From contig JAEYKI010000019.1 in NCBI GenBank assembly GCA_023408315.1, forward strand, positions 276,683-340,682: a DNA stretch of 64,000 bases. The letters run 5' to 3'. The notes below the pieces were generated by a model. The model ran no database searches, was not told the DNA's origin, and saw nothing but the letters and a program-made list of their open reading frames with translations. A program made the translations under genes and the position numbers. Each line of letters starts with the position of its first letter. Position 1 is the first letter of the stretch. Shown here one piece after another: positions 44,325 to 54,610 of the stretch. This stretch comes from Bacillota bacterium. GTDB taxonomy: Bacteria; Bacillota; Clostridia; Christensenellales; Christensenellaceae.

Positions 44325-47300
44325 ATGAAAAAAATATCCAGATATGAATTGCGTAAAAAAAGAAAGAGAAATCAAAGGATGCTGTTGGCATTTGTTTTGA
44401 TATTGGTTCTGGTCAGCCAATCGTTTATATGCATGAATGCTTTAGCGGCGGACCAGAATGAAGTGCAGGCCCTTGCAACCATTGAGGCGTCACCCACGCC
44501 TCAAGATACCGCAGGGGCAGAGTCTTCCGGTATGGAGCCAACGGAAAGTGCAGGAAGCGCCGCGCCGGCAGGAAGCGCACAGCCTTTGGAAAGCGTAGAA
44601 CCCACAGACACTGCGGAACCAGCGGAAAGCGTAGAGCCAACGCCAGGCGCGGAACCTTCCGTCGGCCCGGAGCCATCTGAATCTGCGGCAGTAAAACAGA
44701 TGGGCATGATGCTTTTGAGTATGGGCACGCCCGATGCAACTGCAAATAATGAGACGGAACTTAATAACGCCCTTTCAAACGCAACCGGGACGGCTGGTTC
44801 TCCTTATGCGATAGAAATAACGGGATCATTCAGTATTGCTTCCGCAAAAACAATTGGGACAGGCAAATATGTCAAGCTCATAAGCAGCGACGGTTCAACC
44901 TTTACGCTGACCCGGGGAACAACAACGAATAATGTATTTGATGTGCAAGGCAGCCTTGCCCTTGAGAACATTATAATAGACGGCGGCGGAATGGGTACGG
45001 CAAAAAATACCGTCAGGGTATCATCCGGTGCGTCGTTCACCATGGAGACGGGCTCAGTGCTGCAAAACGCCCTATGTACAAGCACTTCAGGCAGCGCTGT
45101 TTACAACCAGGGGACATTCAATTTAAACGGCGGCGACATTATTAACTGCGACTGCCAGTCGACATACGCCGTAACGGGCGGCACTGTGTACAACAGCGGC
45201 ATTTTTACCATGACCGCGGGCAGCATCACCGGCAATGATGCAAGGCCACATAGCATCAACGGCCAGTCCGTAAGCGGCGGGGTCGTATACAACACCGGCA
45301 GCGCAACGTTTACCATGAGCGGAGGCGTTATCGGCGGCGACGGGACAGACGCAAATAACTCGTTGTCCTATGATTTGGGAGACATACAAGGAGGCGCCGT
45401 ATATAACGCGGGCACATTTGCCATGAATGGAACCGCCCTTATAAAAGGAAATAAACTGAGCAGAACAAGCAGTTATATGATAGGCAGTATTTCGGGCGGA
45501 GCCGTGTACAACAGCGGAACATTTACAATGACCGGCAGTGCGGAGATAACCGGAACGAACGCGAATAATTTGTCCTATGCCAAAGTATATGGCCTGGGTG
45601 TGCATAACACCGGCGCAAGCGCGCGTTTTACCATGCAGGACTATGCAAAGATAAGAAACAACATGGTGTCGTCTACGTCAGGAAGTTCATCTGCCAATGG
45701 CCTAGGCGTTTATAATACTACGTCAAGCCAGTTTACAATGAAGGACAATGCGCAAATAAGCGACAACACGGCAACAATATACTCTGATTGCTATGGCGGA
45801 GGCGTAAATAACAGCAATTCCGCCGCGTTTGACTTCCAGGGTGGCACAATCAGCGGTAATTCCATCACTTCCACCAGCGGCGGCTGTTTTGGCGGGGGCG
45901 TATACAGTTATAATAATACCACCATTACCATGGGCGGCGGCAGTATCACCGGAAATTCCGTAAATGCATCCGCAGCAGGTTCATACTGCCGGGGTGGCGG
46001 CGTGTTTACCTCCAACGCCACGTTTACGCTGAGTGGCGGTTTGATCAGTTCAAACCAGGCGAATAACACCAGCGGTTATTCGGGTGGCGGCGGCGTATTC
46101 AACTGGAATATATTTAATATGACCGGCGGACGCATAACCGGAAACACTGCCAAAAACGGCGGTGGAGTATGCAATTATGCCACCTTTAACATGAGCGGAA
46201 GCGCACAGATAGACACAAATACCGCATCCACAGAGGGCGGCGGCGTGGAGAACAACACAGACAGCACGTTTACGATGAGTGGCGGCTCCATTATGGACAA
46301 TACCGTGCCCAAGGGAAAGGGCGTGCTGAACGCGGCCACCTTCAACATGAGTGGGAGTGCAGAAATAGATACAAACAACGGCGTTTATTTAAACAGCGGA
46401 AAGGTGATCAATGTAACGGCCGCCCTGACCGGAACATCCCCGTTTGCGGTTATTACGCCGTCGGCATATTCCGCGGGCAGCACTGTTGTTACGCTTGCGG
46501 CGGGGCTTTCTGCCGATTCTTATTCTTCCAAATTTACGGTTGCTCCTAATGGGACCACGCCCTGGGGGATTAAGGCAAGCGGGCAGAACCTGCAGCTTGC
46601 GCCCGGAGCAATTTATCTGGACGGCGCTACCGGCCTGGACACAAATAATGGCACCACCAAAGCAACGGCGGTCGCCTCGCTTGAGAAAGCGTCGAGCCTT
46701 TTGGGCAGCCCCGGTACGGTCTATATATGCGGAACGGTTACGGTTCCAAGCGGGAACGATTCGGCATACACTTGGGCGCTGCCGGACGGGCAAACGGTGA
46801 AACGCTATAAAGACCCGGTTTCCTCGGCAAATGATTTTACAGGTAAAATGGTTCAGGTGGACGGTAACCTGGCGCTGCAAAACATCATTATAGACGGCGG
46901 ATGGGATGCATCATCGGGGACCGGCGTACAGGCAACCAAACCCATCGTATCCGTGAGCGGCACCGGTAATCTGGCCATAAACACCGGAGCGGCGCTGCAA
47001 AACAACAATATCGTAATTTCGAATCAAGATGGATATGGGAGCGGCGTACTTGGAAACGGAAACGTGACCATGACCGGCGGCAAAATCAGCGGCAATCAAA
47101 TTCATATTGTATCCGGGGCGATTGAGTCATGTGGGGCGGGCATCGCCATGGAAGCAGGGACGCTCACCATGACCGGCGGTACCATCAGCGGGAATAAGCT
47201 TGATTCAACTTATGCCCTTGGCGGCGGCGTATATATCTTCTCCTCTGCCGCGTTTACCATGAGCGGCGGAACCATCGGCGGGAGCACTGCCGCAGACGCA

Positions 47301-49241
47301 AATACGGGGGGCAGGGGCGGCGGCCTTTATAATAGCGGTACGGCCAATATCACCGGCGGCAGTATTTCAGGGAATTCAGCCGGGATTGGTGACGAACTGG
47401 GCGGCGGCGTGTTTAACTACTCGGTACTTAACTTAAGCAGCGCCGCATCCATTACGGGAAATACAGCAGCGTCAGGCGGCGGTATATATAACTTGGCGGG
47501 AAATCTGAATGTCAGCGGTTCTGCCACAATAGACGGAAATACGGCAACAATATGCGGAGGGGGCGTGGCCTCCAATTCTTCGGGCCGGTTTGAAATGGGC
47601 GGCGGAAGCATAAGCAATAATACGAGCGGCGGCGGCGGCGGTATATATGTTCAAAACGGCACTTTTGATATGACAGACGGTTCTGTTACCGGCAACAGCG
47701 CAAGCGGAAATGCCGGCGGCATTTTTGGCTCTTCAGCCTCTACTCTGAACATAAGCGGCGGCACGATCAGCGGAAACACGGCTTTTCGGAGCGGCGGAAT
47801 AGAGAACAGCCATGTTTTAAATATGAGCGGCGGCACAATTTCCGGCAATACGGCAACCAACGGCGCAGGCGTATATAATTATGAAACGTTCAATTTGAGC
47901 GGAAGTGCTGTGATTGCGCAAAACAATCCGGTGTTTATGAATACAGGCACGCATATAACCGTAACGGGCGCGCTTTCCGGCAGGCCCGCCGTGTGGGTCG
48001 AGCCCGCAGCGTATCCCGGTTCCGGCGGCAGCGTAAAGGTTGCTCAAGCAAATTACACAGGCGCTGACGGGGCAGCCATACTGAATGCAGTTGCGCCTGC
48101 AAACAACGCTTATATGCTGCAAGCCAGCGGCAACGATGTGAATCTGGTGAAAAAAGCAAACGCCACAATCACGCTGGGCGACGCGTCCGCTACCTGTACG
48201 GGCAGCGCCATCAGCTATCCGGGCACGGTCACCAAACCTGCCGATCTTAGTATATCTGATCTGGTTTTCCTGTATAAACTAAAAACCGCGAATGACAGCA
48301 CATATACAGCAACGGCTCCAACAAACGCGGGCGTATACAGCGTGAAAGCGACGCTCACCGGCAATTCGAAATACGGCGATACGGCATCCAATGCGGCTAC
48401 ATTTACAATCAACGCGGCGGCGTCTCCTTCGCAGACGCCTGCGCCAACGAGCACGCCAAGCCCAACTGCCAGCCCAAGCCCAAGTGCCAAGCCGAGCGCC
48501 GGTTCAAGTCCTTCGGTTAGCCAGAGCCCCGTAGCAAGCCAAAGCCCAAGTATTTCAGCTATGCCAAGCCCAAGTGTTTCGGCAACGCCAAGCCCAATGG
48601 GCAGTTCCGGCCTGTTTCCGCTTGCCACGCAAGCCCCTTTGGCATCCGGCAGTCAGGAAAATATAAAGATCACTGTGCTTCCGGCATCGGTGGATACGCC
48701 AACTGTAACGGTATCCAATATGGCGGAACTGAAAGACCTGGCGTTAACCCAGGAAGATAAGGGCGCGCTGCAAAATGGAGAAGAAATAACCATCATTTTA
48801 AAAGTTGAAAGGGTGGAAAAACCGGTCAATCAGGGGGATTACGAAAAAGTTGCAGGCAATATTGGCGGCAATACGCTGGGGATGTATTTGAACGTAGAGC
48901 TCTTAAAGAAGATTGGACAAAGCCAGCAGCAAAACATCACAAGTACTTCCAAGCCTGTACGCATTATTCTGGCCGTGCCTCCGGAATTGCTGAAGGACGG
49001 CAGAAATTATTCTGTTATACGCGTGCACGGCAACGAAACAACCCTGCTGCCCGATCTGGACAGCGATCCGGCAACCATCACGATTGAAACCGACCGGTTT
49101 TCAACCTATGCGCTGGTATACCGGGACGGGCCTGCATTTACACTTTGGCTGATTTTGATTATTTGCATTCTTGCGGCTGCGATTATTATACTCAGAATCT
49201 ATATATCCCCCAAAAAGAGAAGAAGGCGTTCCGGACAATAA
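44325..49241 (+). CDS. Giant beta-helix surface protein with C-terminal membrane anchor
   Basis: A 1638-residue secreted adhesin-like protein. The start is ATG 44325 after GGGGTGC. A basic N-terminus and signal peptide (about 19-43, ending NALAA) precede a Glu/Pro/Ser-rich stalk (about 50-125). Two long blocks of right-handed beta-helix repeats follow, built on (S/G)GTFTMTGGSITGN and GGGVYN units (about 140-760 and 830-1250). Then come an Ig-like/MBG-type domain (about 1280-1365), a Pro/Ser stalk (about 1365-1430), a globular domain, and a C-terminal helix LWLILIICILAAAIIILRIY with a KKRRRR stop-transfer tail. There is no LPxTG sortase motif. Probable role: attachment or surface structure. 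Confidence 0.9.
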   Translation: MKKISRYELRKKRKRNQRMLLAFVLILVLVSQSFICMNALAADQNEVQALATIEASPTPQDTAGAESSGMEPTESAGSAAPAGSAQPLESVEPTDTAEPAESVEPTPGAEPSVGPEPSESAAVKQMGMMLLSMGTPDATANNETELNNALSNATGTAGSPYAIEITGSFSIASAKTIGTGKYVKLISSDGSTFTLTRGTTTNNVFDVQGSLALENIIIDGGGMGTAKNTVRVSSGASFTMETGSVLQNALCTSTSGSAVYNQGTFNLNGGDIINCDCQSTYAVTGGTVYNSGIFTMTAGSITGNDARPHSINGQSVSGGVVYNTGSATFTMSGGVIGGDGTDANNSLSYDLGDIQGGAVYNAGTFAMNGTALIKGNKLSRTSSYMIGSISGGAVYNSGTFTMTGSAEITGTNANNLSYAKVYGLGVHNTGASARFTMQDYAKIRNNMVSSTSGSSSANGLGVYNTTSSQFTMKDNAQISDNTATIYSDCYGGGVNNSNSAAFDFQGGTISGNSITSTSGGCFGGGVYSYNNTTITMGGGSITGNSVNASAAGSYCRGGGVFTSNATFTLSGGLISSNQANNTSGYSGGGGVFNWNIFNMTGGRITGNTAKNGGGVCNYATFNMSGSAQIDTNTASTEGGGVENNTDSTFTMSGGSIMDNTVPKGKGVLNAATFNMSGSAEIDTNNGVYLNSGKVINVTAALTGTSPFAVITPSAYSAGSTVVTLAAGLSADSYSSKFTVAPNGTTPWGIKASGQNLQLAPGAIYLDGATGLDTNNGTTKATAVASLEKASSLLGSPGTVYICGTVTVPSGNDSAYTWALPDGQTVKRYKDPVSSANDFTGKMVQVDGNLALQNIIIDGGWDASSGTGVQATKPIVSVSGTGNLAINTGAALQNNNIVISNQDGYGSGVLGNGNVTMTGGKISGNQIHIVSGAIESCGAGIAMEAGTLTMTGGTISGNKLDSTYALGGGVYIFSSAAFTMSGGTIGGSTAADANTGGRGGGLYNSGTANITGGSISGNSAGIGDELGGGVFNYSVLNLSSAASITGNTAASGGGIYNLAGNLNVSGSATIDGNTATICGGGVASNSSGRFEMGGGSISNNTSGGGGGIYVQNGTFDMTDGSVTGNSASGNAGGIFGSSASTLNISGGTISGNTAFRSGGIENSHVLNMSGGTISGNTATNGAGVYNYETFNLSGSAVIAQNNPVFMNTGTHITVTGALSGRPAVWVEPAAYPGSGGSVKVAQANYTGADGAAILNAVAPANNAYMLQASGNDVNLVKKANATITLGDASATCTGSAISYPGTVTKPADLSISDLVFLYKLKTANDSTYTATAPTNAGVYSVKATLTGNSKYGDTASNAATFTINAAASPSQTPAPTSTPSPTASPSPSAKPSAGSSPSVSQSPVASQSPSISAMPSPSVSATPSPMGSSGLFPLATQAPLASGSQENIKITVLPASVDTPTVTVSNMAELKDLALTQEDKGALQNGEEITIILKVERVEKPVNQGDYEKVAGNIGGNTLGMYLNVELLKKIGQSQQQNITSTSKPVRIILAVPPELLKDGRNYSVIRVHGNETTLLPDLDSDPATITIETDRFSTYALVYRDGPAFTLWLILIICILAAAIIILRIYISPKKRRRRSGQ

Positions 49242-49287
49242 CAAAATTTTATGTGTTGGAACAGTAAAAAGCAGAGGGTGTAAGGAT

Positions 49288-49325
49288 AAAAGTTAAAAGA
49301 GCGCGTTTGCGCTCTTTTAACTTTT
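49288..49325 (+). terminator. Strong intrinsic terminator of the surface protein gene
   Basis: A perfect 16-bp stem (AAAGTTAAAAGAGCGC with its complement) and a GTTT loop, ending in TTTT. Confidence 0.85.
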
Positions 49326-49340
49326 GAAGAAAATTCAATA

Positions 49341-49368
49341 AAAAAGAGGGCTAATCCTCCTTTTTAAA
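49341..49368 (-). terminator. Intrinsic terminator of the ferritin-like gene
   Basis: On the minus strand AAAAAGGAGG pairs with CCTCTTTTTT (one G-T pair), six-base loop, T-run. Confidence 0.6.
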
Positions 49369-49388
49369 ATTATGCGCATTTGATAGCT

Positions 49389-49595
49389 TTATTTCTTGTC
49401 CGCACCCAGCACTTTTGTAAAAGCTTCATAACGGGTGCGCAGAATTCTTTCGTGGTTTTCCTCGTCTATCTTTAACTGCTCAAAAAAATTTTTCACCTTC
49501 GGGTCTTCGGCCTGCTCGGCCAACGCCTGGTAGCGTTTCTGTGCCGTTATCTCGTCTTCAATGGCTTCTAAAATACCGTTGAGTATCTGTTTCAT
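49389..49595 (-). CDS. Small ferritin-like (rubrerythrin-type) protein
   Basis: A 68-residue protein forming half of a four-helix bundle. Metal-ligand spacing is seen in EAIEDEITAQKRYQALAEQA and FFEQLKIDEENHERIL, with the ExxH of the rubrerythrin/ferritin-like family. Full members have two such halves, so this one must dimerise to build a di-iron site. A strong ribosome site (AGGAGG) sits before ATG. Role: likely iron or peroxide handling. Confidence 0.82.
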   Translation of the reverse strand: MKQILNGILEAIEDEITAQKRYQALAEQAEDPKVKNFFEQLKIDEENHERILRTRYEAFTKVLGADKK

Positions 49596-49624
49596 GCAAT
49601 TTTCCTCCTGTATTTATACAAAAC

Positions 49625-50806
49625 TTATTGTAACCGGTTTAAAGAATCCGTTAGTTTACCAACGAGCAGCGTTATATCATCCTTGGCTTTCCCGGATTTT
49701 AAAAAACTGTCAAAGTCTTCATGAATTTTCTGGACAATATGGGCGGGCTTCAGGGGGTAAAGTGCGGGAATCAGACTTCTTAGCCTGTTTTCATAAAATT
49801 CGCCGTCAGACCTTTGCTCAGGCAGCCCATCGGACATCATGAGTAAGGCCGCAGACGGAGAGAGTTGCACAGAAGCATCTTCATATTTGAGCCAATCGGC
49901 GTTGATTGCCGTAGAGACGGGCATGCCCGCGGCGTTCAGTTCTATTATATTGTCGTTATCTTTAATCAGCAGGGGAGAAATATGAAACCCCGCGTTGCAA
50001 TAGGTCAATTCGTTCGTTTTTAAATCAATAGCTACCATAAAAAGGCAGACCAAGTATTCTTCCGGGTAACCTTCCTTTCTGTATTGCTCCACAAAAAAAT
50101 GCATGATTTCTTTTGGAGACAATACTTGTCCCGGTATATGCTTCAGCTTAAAAAAACTCCGGATCGTATCTTTTACAAATACGGCCAGCATGGCGCTGTC
50201 CAGCCCGTGACCGGAGACGTCGGCTACAAAGCATATATACTGTTCAAAATAATCATTCAGCAGCCCGTTGTCCACCTTAAAAGCGTCAAACAAATCGCCT
50301 CCCAGCTCCTCGGCGGGAATATACAGGGAAGCAAAAGAGATGTGTTCTGTTTGGGGAAGGGTCTCGGGCAGGGAGCGTTTATGAATCCTGACCGCATTTG
50401 CTATCTCAACATCCAGCTTTTTTTGGATTCTTTCATACTGCACGTATTTTTCATTGCCGTACAAATATACAAGATTATTGTTCTGAAAACGCTTGAGATG
50501 AAGCCTTTGCGCGTCTTTTTTGCCGCTAAACAAAAATTCTTCCCATGCGGAAGGCGCAGGGGATACATTTTTAAAAAATGATTTTGCCCTGTTTCTGTGA
50601 ACATCCGCAATAATCTCCAAAAAAGTTTTTTGCTTTAACTCCGCGGCGTTATATCCCAGGTATGACTGCATGGCTTTGTTGGAAGAAACAATTTGCCCCT
50701 CCATGGTGCAAACCAGAACATGGTCTTCTATCATATCGGCTATTGTTCTATTTATTTCGTTTGGATTGAAATTTTTGTTCACCGATATTTTTCTCCCATT
50801 TACCAT
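49625..50806 (-). CDS. PAS-domain SpoIIE/PP2C-type Ser phosphatase
   Basis: A 393-residue cytoplasmic phosphatase. An N-terminal PAS domain (about 15-85, CTMEGQIVSSNKAMQSYLGYNAAEL) is followed by a SpoIIE domain with the metal Asp motifs EELGGDLFDAF, FVADVSGHGLDSAMLAVFV and the end SGKAKDDITLLVGKL. Such proteins act in partner-switching pathways that release sigma factors by dephosphorylating STAS anti-anti-sigma proteins. No STAS or anti-sigma gene lies next to it. Confidence 0.92.
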   Translation of the reverse strand: MVNGRKISVNKNFNPNEINRTIADMIEDHVLVCTMEGQIVSSNKAMQSYLGYNAAELKQKTFLEIIADVHRNRAKSFFKNVSPAPSAWEEFLFSGKKDAQRLHLKRFQNNNLVYLYGNEKYVQYERIQKKLDVEIANAVRIHKRSLPETLPQTEHISFASLYIPAEELGGDLFDAFKVDNGLLNDYFEQYICFVADVSGHGLDSAMLAVFVKDTIRSFFKLKHIPGQVLSPKEIMHFFVEQYRKEGYPEEYLVCLFMVAIDLKTNELTYCNAGFHISPLLIKDNDNIIELNAAGMPVSTAINADWLKYEDASVQLSPSAALLMMSDGLPEQRSDGEFYENRLRSLIPALYPLKPAHIVQKIHEDFDSFLKSGKAKDDITLLVGKLTDSLNRLQ

Positions 50807-51008
50807 GCTTTCTAATGTTTACATTGTTTTTATTATATCACAGATAGCTCTATAGCGCCTATGAAGGAAATATTTTATTTTTTAAAAGAATTTTTCCGCT
50901 CCGCAGCTTCTTTTGCAGTTTTTGAGCCCCTTTCCGCGGATTTTTGGTTGCATATAAAAGAGCCCGGCACAAAGGCCATATGCTGCTTGCTGTTTTGAAG
51001 GCTTGCGT

Positions 51009-51047
51009 AAAAAATGCGCCAGGCCGCGGATATTCCCGCAGCCTGGC
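51009..51047 (-). terminator. Terminator of the ABC exporter operon
   Basis: On the minus strand GCCAGGCTGCGG pairs with CCGCGGCCTGGC (one G-T pair), six-base loop, followed shortly by a T-run. Confidence 0.8.
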
Positions 51048-51070
51048 TGGTTGAGAGACTGTTTTTGTGC

Positions 51071-52801
51071 CTACAGCTTCCACGCGCCCGATTTTTGCTG
51101 CAGGGAATACAGGTGTTTGTACAGCCCGTTTTTATGAATCAGTTCCTGGTGGCTGCCCTGCTCTGCAACGCTTCCATTTTGCAAAACGACGATTTTATCC
51201 GCGCCCGCAACCGTGCGCATCCTGTGTGCGATGACAAGAACGGTTTTGTTGCGCGTCAGCGCGGAGAGAGCCGTTTGAATTTCCGTTTCGTTCTCAACGT
51301 CCACAGATGCGGTCGCTTCGTCCAGTAAAATCACGGGAGCGTCCTTTAAAAGCGCGCGCGCAATGGAAATGCGCTGCCGTTCTCCACCCGAAAGCGTCGC
51401 GCCGTTTTCTCCAATGATTGTGTGGTAACCATTGGGCAGCCTGGAGACAAATTCATCGCATTGCGCAGCCCGGGCTGCCGCGTACACATCTTCGTCCGCC
51501 GCGCCGCGCCGGCCAATACGTATGTTCTCCATAATGCTTCCGCCAAACAGCACTACGTCCTGAAACACAATGGAAAAATATTTCAGCAGCGTCTCCGGCT
51601 CAACGCGCGTCACGTCCACGCCGCCCAGGGAGACCGTGCCGCCGCCTGCGTCCCAAAACCGCGCGGCCAGTTTTGCCGCTGTGCTTTTTCCGCTGCCGGA
51701 GGGACCCACCAGGGCCGTAACCTGCCCCTGCTTTGCGGTGAAGGAAACATTCCGGAGCACGTCGTCTTTTTGATAAGAAAATGTTACGCCGTCGAAAACA
51801 ATATCAAAGCCGTTTGGCTCAAAAGCGTCTGTTCCCCGCTGCACAGGCTGGTTTTCAATCGCCTGCATACGCCTGATCTGGATGCGCGCGTTAAATATTT
51901 CGGCCAATTGCATAAAGATGGTTGCAAGCGGGTCGTAAATGCGTGATGCGGTGAGCAGAAAGATCAGGTACACCAGAAAATCAATTTCACCGTGTGCAAG
52001 AAGTATGGCGCCTACCAGGATGGTGGAAGCAAACCCCAGACGGAGTACAATGGTTGCCGAAGAAATAAAAGAACCGGTTAACAATTCGGAACGGATGGAT
52101 GCGCTGACGACGCCGTCCAGCTTCCGGTCAAGTTTTGAGAGGTATTCGTCTTCGCGGTTGCAGGCGCGGATATCCTTAACAGTTTCAAGGCATTCCTGAA
52201 TGCCGTCTGCGGCCAGCAGTTTGGCCTCCACTTTTTTTACGCCAAACCGGTCCTGCAGTTTTTTGCTGCCCAGTACAATGGCAAGGGACAGGGGAAGGGC
52301 AAGCAGTACGCAAAGCGCCATGCGCCATTCAAAGGCGAACAAACCCACGCCCACCAGTACAATGGATATGATGGCTCCAAAAAGCTGAGGCACCGCGTGC
52401 GAAAAGGTGTGTTCAAGCTCCGTGCAGTCACCCATCATGGTGGTTGTAAGCTCGCTTAAATCGCGCTGCCCAAAGAAGGAGAGGGGGAGAAGACGCAGCT
52501 TTTCTGCCAGGGAGATGCGCCTGTTTGCGCTCTCGGTATATGCGGATACATAGGTGAACTGGTATTCAACAAAATGCGCAGTAAATATAACGGCCAGGAC
52601 GCCCGCGCCCAGCGCGGCGTACAGCCAAGCATTAGGCATGTTCGCCGTCCCGCCGAATAAGGGCTTTATCATTTCAGAGAGCAGCATAATGAACAAACCG
52701 ACGGGCAGCATCAGGCTGATATTGGATACTGTGCTGGATGCAATGCCTTTTTTTAGGTCGCCCGCTCCTTTTTCGCTCAGGGCAAATAGTTTACGAAACA
52801 T
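51071..52801 (-). CDS. ABC exporter half-transporter, second subunit
   Basis: A 576-residue fusion of a six-helix exporter membrane domain and an ATPase: Walker A GPSGSGKSTA, signature LSGGERQR, Walker B VILLDEATASVD and the H-loop LVIAHRM. The ATG at 52801 (MFRKLFALSEKGAG) is chosen because AGGAGGAGCC precedes it; the open frame upstream lies inside the other subunit gene. The two genes overlap by 11 bases and the pair should form a heterodimer. Family resemblance is to Irp/Ybt-type and drug exporters; cargo unknown. Confidence 0.92.
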   Translation of the reverse strand: MFRKLFALSEKGAGDLKKGIASSTVSNISLMLPVGLFIMLLSEMIKPLFGGTANMPNAWLYAALGAGVLAVIFTAHFVEYQFTYVSAYTESANRRISLAEKLRLLPLSFFGQRDLSELTTTMMGDCTELEHTFSHAVPQLFGAIISIVLVGVGLFAFEWRMALCVLLALPLSLAIVLGSKKLQDRFGVKKVEAKLLAADGIQECLETVKDIRACNREDEYLSKLDRKLDGVVSASIRSELLTGSFISSATIVLRLGFASTILVGAILLAHGEIDFLVYLIFLLTASRIYDPLATIFMQLAEIFNARIQIRRMQAIENQPVQRGTDAFEPNGFDIVFDGVTFSYQKDDVLRNVSFTAKQGQVTALVGPSGSGKSTAAKLAARFWDAGGGTVSLGGVDVTRVEPETLLKYFSIVFQDVVLFGGSIMENIRIGRRGAADEDVYAAARAAQCDEFVSRLPNGYHTIIGENGATLSGGERQRISIARALLKDAPVILLDEATASVDVENETEIQTALSALTRNKTVLVIAHRMRTVAGADKIVVLQNGSVAEQGSHQELIHKNGLYKHLYSLQQKSGAWKL

Positions 52802-54590
52802 AAGGCTCCTCCTTTTTGATTCCCCAGGAAACCGAGGACTGGAAATCGCGCCACATCCGGGCGTAAAGCCCGTTTGTCTGTAAAAGCTCGCCGTGTCCCC
52901 CGCCTTCTGCAATCTGGCCGCGGTTAATCACAAATATCTGGTCCGCGTTTTGTACGGTGGACAGGCGGTGGGCGATCATCAGCACAGTTTTGCCGCGGGT
53001 AAGCTCCGCAAAGGCCATTTGTATTTTGTACTCGTTTTCCGGGTCTGCAAACGCGGTGGCTTCGTCCAAAATGACCAGCGGCGCGTCTTTTAAAATCGCC
53101 CGCGCAAGGGCGATGCGCTGCTGCTCTCCGCCGGAGAGAAACACGCCGTTTGTACCTACCGGGGTGTCAAGCCCCTGGGGAAGTTTTTCCAAAATATCTC
53201 CGCACTGGGCCGCCGTGGCGGCCGCAAGTGCTTGTTCCCTGGTGGCCCGGGGGCACGCCATGCGGATGTTATCCAAAATACTGCCCTTGAACAGGCGTGA
53301 ATCCTGGAACACAAAAGCAATCTGGCGCATCAATACATCCGGCATAATCTCCCGCACATCTGCGCCGCCTATTTGTATACTGCCTGCGTCTACATCCCAA
53401 AACCGCGGGATCAGGCTGGCAATGGTGGTTTTGCCGCCGCCCGAGGGGCCGACCAGTGCAACAACACTGCCCTGGGGTACGCTGAAGCTTACCTCCGACA
53501 CGGCGGGTATACCGTTCCCGGGATAAGTAAAGGAAACGTTTGAAAATACAATACCGGAGCCCTGCGGCGTTTTGTGTACATTCGACTGCGCGAGCGGCTT
53601 TTCTGCCAGCAGGGCGTCTATGCGACGCACGGATTCCTCCGCCATCATCTTGTAGGAACCGGAATACATCACCTTCATCAGCATTGCGGCGCAGGCCGGG
53701 GTAAAAATAATATAGAAAATAAAACTCAGCAAGAAGTCCCGGTAATCCACGGCCTGTGAGCCAAGCAAAATGCCGGCCGGGGCCAGGAGAAAAAACGCGC
53801 CGTTAATGACCGTGACAAACGCAGTCATGGGTTTTTGCATGGAAAGCGTATACCCGGTCACAAAATCCCTGTACTGCATAATGGCCTGATGAAAACGTTT
53901 GAACGAGCGCAGGGTCTGGCCGAATACTTTGACCACAGATATGCCGCGGACGTATTCCACGGCTTCGTTGTTCATCTCCTCAAGCGAGTCCTGGTATTTC
54001 TTCAGAAACCCGAGCGATTCTTTTGACGTCATTTTTAGCTGGATCAAAAAGCCGGCTGCCAGAGTAGCCAGGCTGATAAGGCCAAGCCTCCAGTCAAACG
54101 TGACCAGAAGAATAAGAATCGCAACAGGAGTCACGAGCGATCCGGCCAGGTCGGGTATTTGGTGCGCCAGAAAAGCCTCTGTTTGTTCAGAATTCTCGTT
54201 GATGATCTTGCGCAGCTTGCCGCTTGAATTGGCCGTGTGGAAGCCAAGCGGAAGCCGGACCAGATGATGAAGAACCTGCGATTTCATATTGCGGGCGGTA
54301 TGGAACGCAGCCAGGTGGGAACACATCAGGGCTGCAAAGTATAACAGAAAGGCGGAGGCGGCCAGCCCAACCGCCAGCCAGCCCAGCATTGTAAGTCTTG
54401 CGGTATCCGCCAGGCCCAGATTGGGCGCTTTAAGCAAAACCTCCTGCACCACATAGTAAATGCATACAAAGGGTAGAAGGGTAACAACCGCACTGGCTGC
54501 GGACAGCACGATGGATATGGCCGCAAGCGGTTTGTATTTTCCGGCAAATTCAAAGAGCCGCGCAACTCCTTTTTTTGTTGAATGATTCAT
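52791..54590 (-). CDS. ABC exporter half-transporter, first subunit
   Basis: A 599-residue exporter subunit with an N-terminal membrane domain and C-terminal ATPase: Walker A GPSGGGKTTI, signature LSGGEQQR, Walker B LVILDEATAFADPENE and the H-loop LMIAHRL. It is the first gene of the two-gene operon. A perfect 13-bp-arm palindrome 20 bases upstream of the ATG is a MarR-style operator. The MarR regulator itself is not adjacent. Confidence 0.92.
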   Translation of the reverse strand: MNHSTKKGVARLFEFAGKYKPLAAISIVLSAASAVVTLLPFVCIYYVVQEVLLKAPNLGLADTARLTMLGWLAVGLAASAFLLYFAALMCSHLAAFHTARNMKSQVLHHLVRLPLGFHTANSSGKLRKIINENSEQTEAFLAHQIPDLAGSLVTPVAILILLVTFDWRLGLISLATLAAGFLIQLKMTSKESLGFLKKYQDSLEEMNNEAVEYVRGISVVKVFGQTLRSFKRFHQAIMQYRDFVTGYTLSMQKPMTAFVTVINGAFFLLAPAGILLGSQAVDYRDFLLSFIFYIIFTPACAAMLMKVMYSGSYKMMAEESVRRIDALLAEKPLAQSNVHKTPQGSGIVFSNVSFTYPGNGIPAVSEVSFSVPQGSVVALVGPSGGGKTTIASLIPRFWDVDAGSIQIGGADVREIMPDVLMRQIAFVFQDSRLFKGSILDNIRMACPRATREQALAAATAAQCGDILEKLPQGLDTPVGTNGVFLSGGEQQRIALARAILKDAPLVILDEATAFADPENEYKIQMAFAELTRGKTVLMIAHRLSTVQNADQIFVINRGQIAEGGGHGELLQTNGLYARMWRDFQSSVSWGIKKEEPYVS

Positions 54591-54610
54591 GGTCTGCTCC
54601 TTTCAAAACA

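Noticed and set aside
45000..48000. Repetitive DNA that could look like an array
   Set aside because: The repeats are codon-phased (beta-helix units) and irregular in length; no constant repeat with unique spacers, so not CRISPR.
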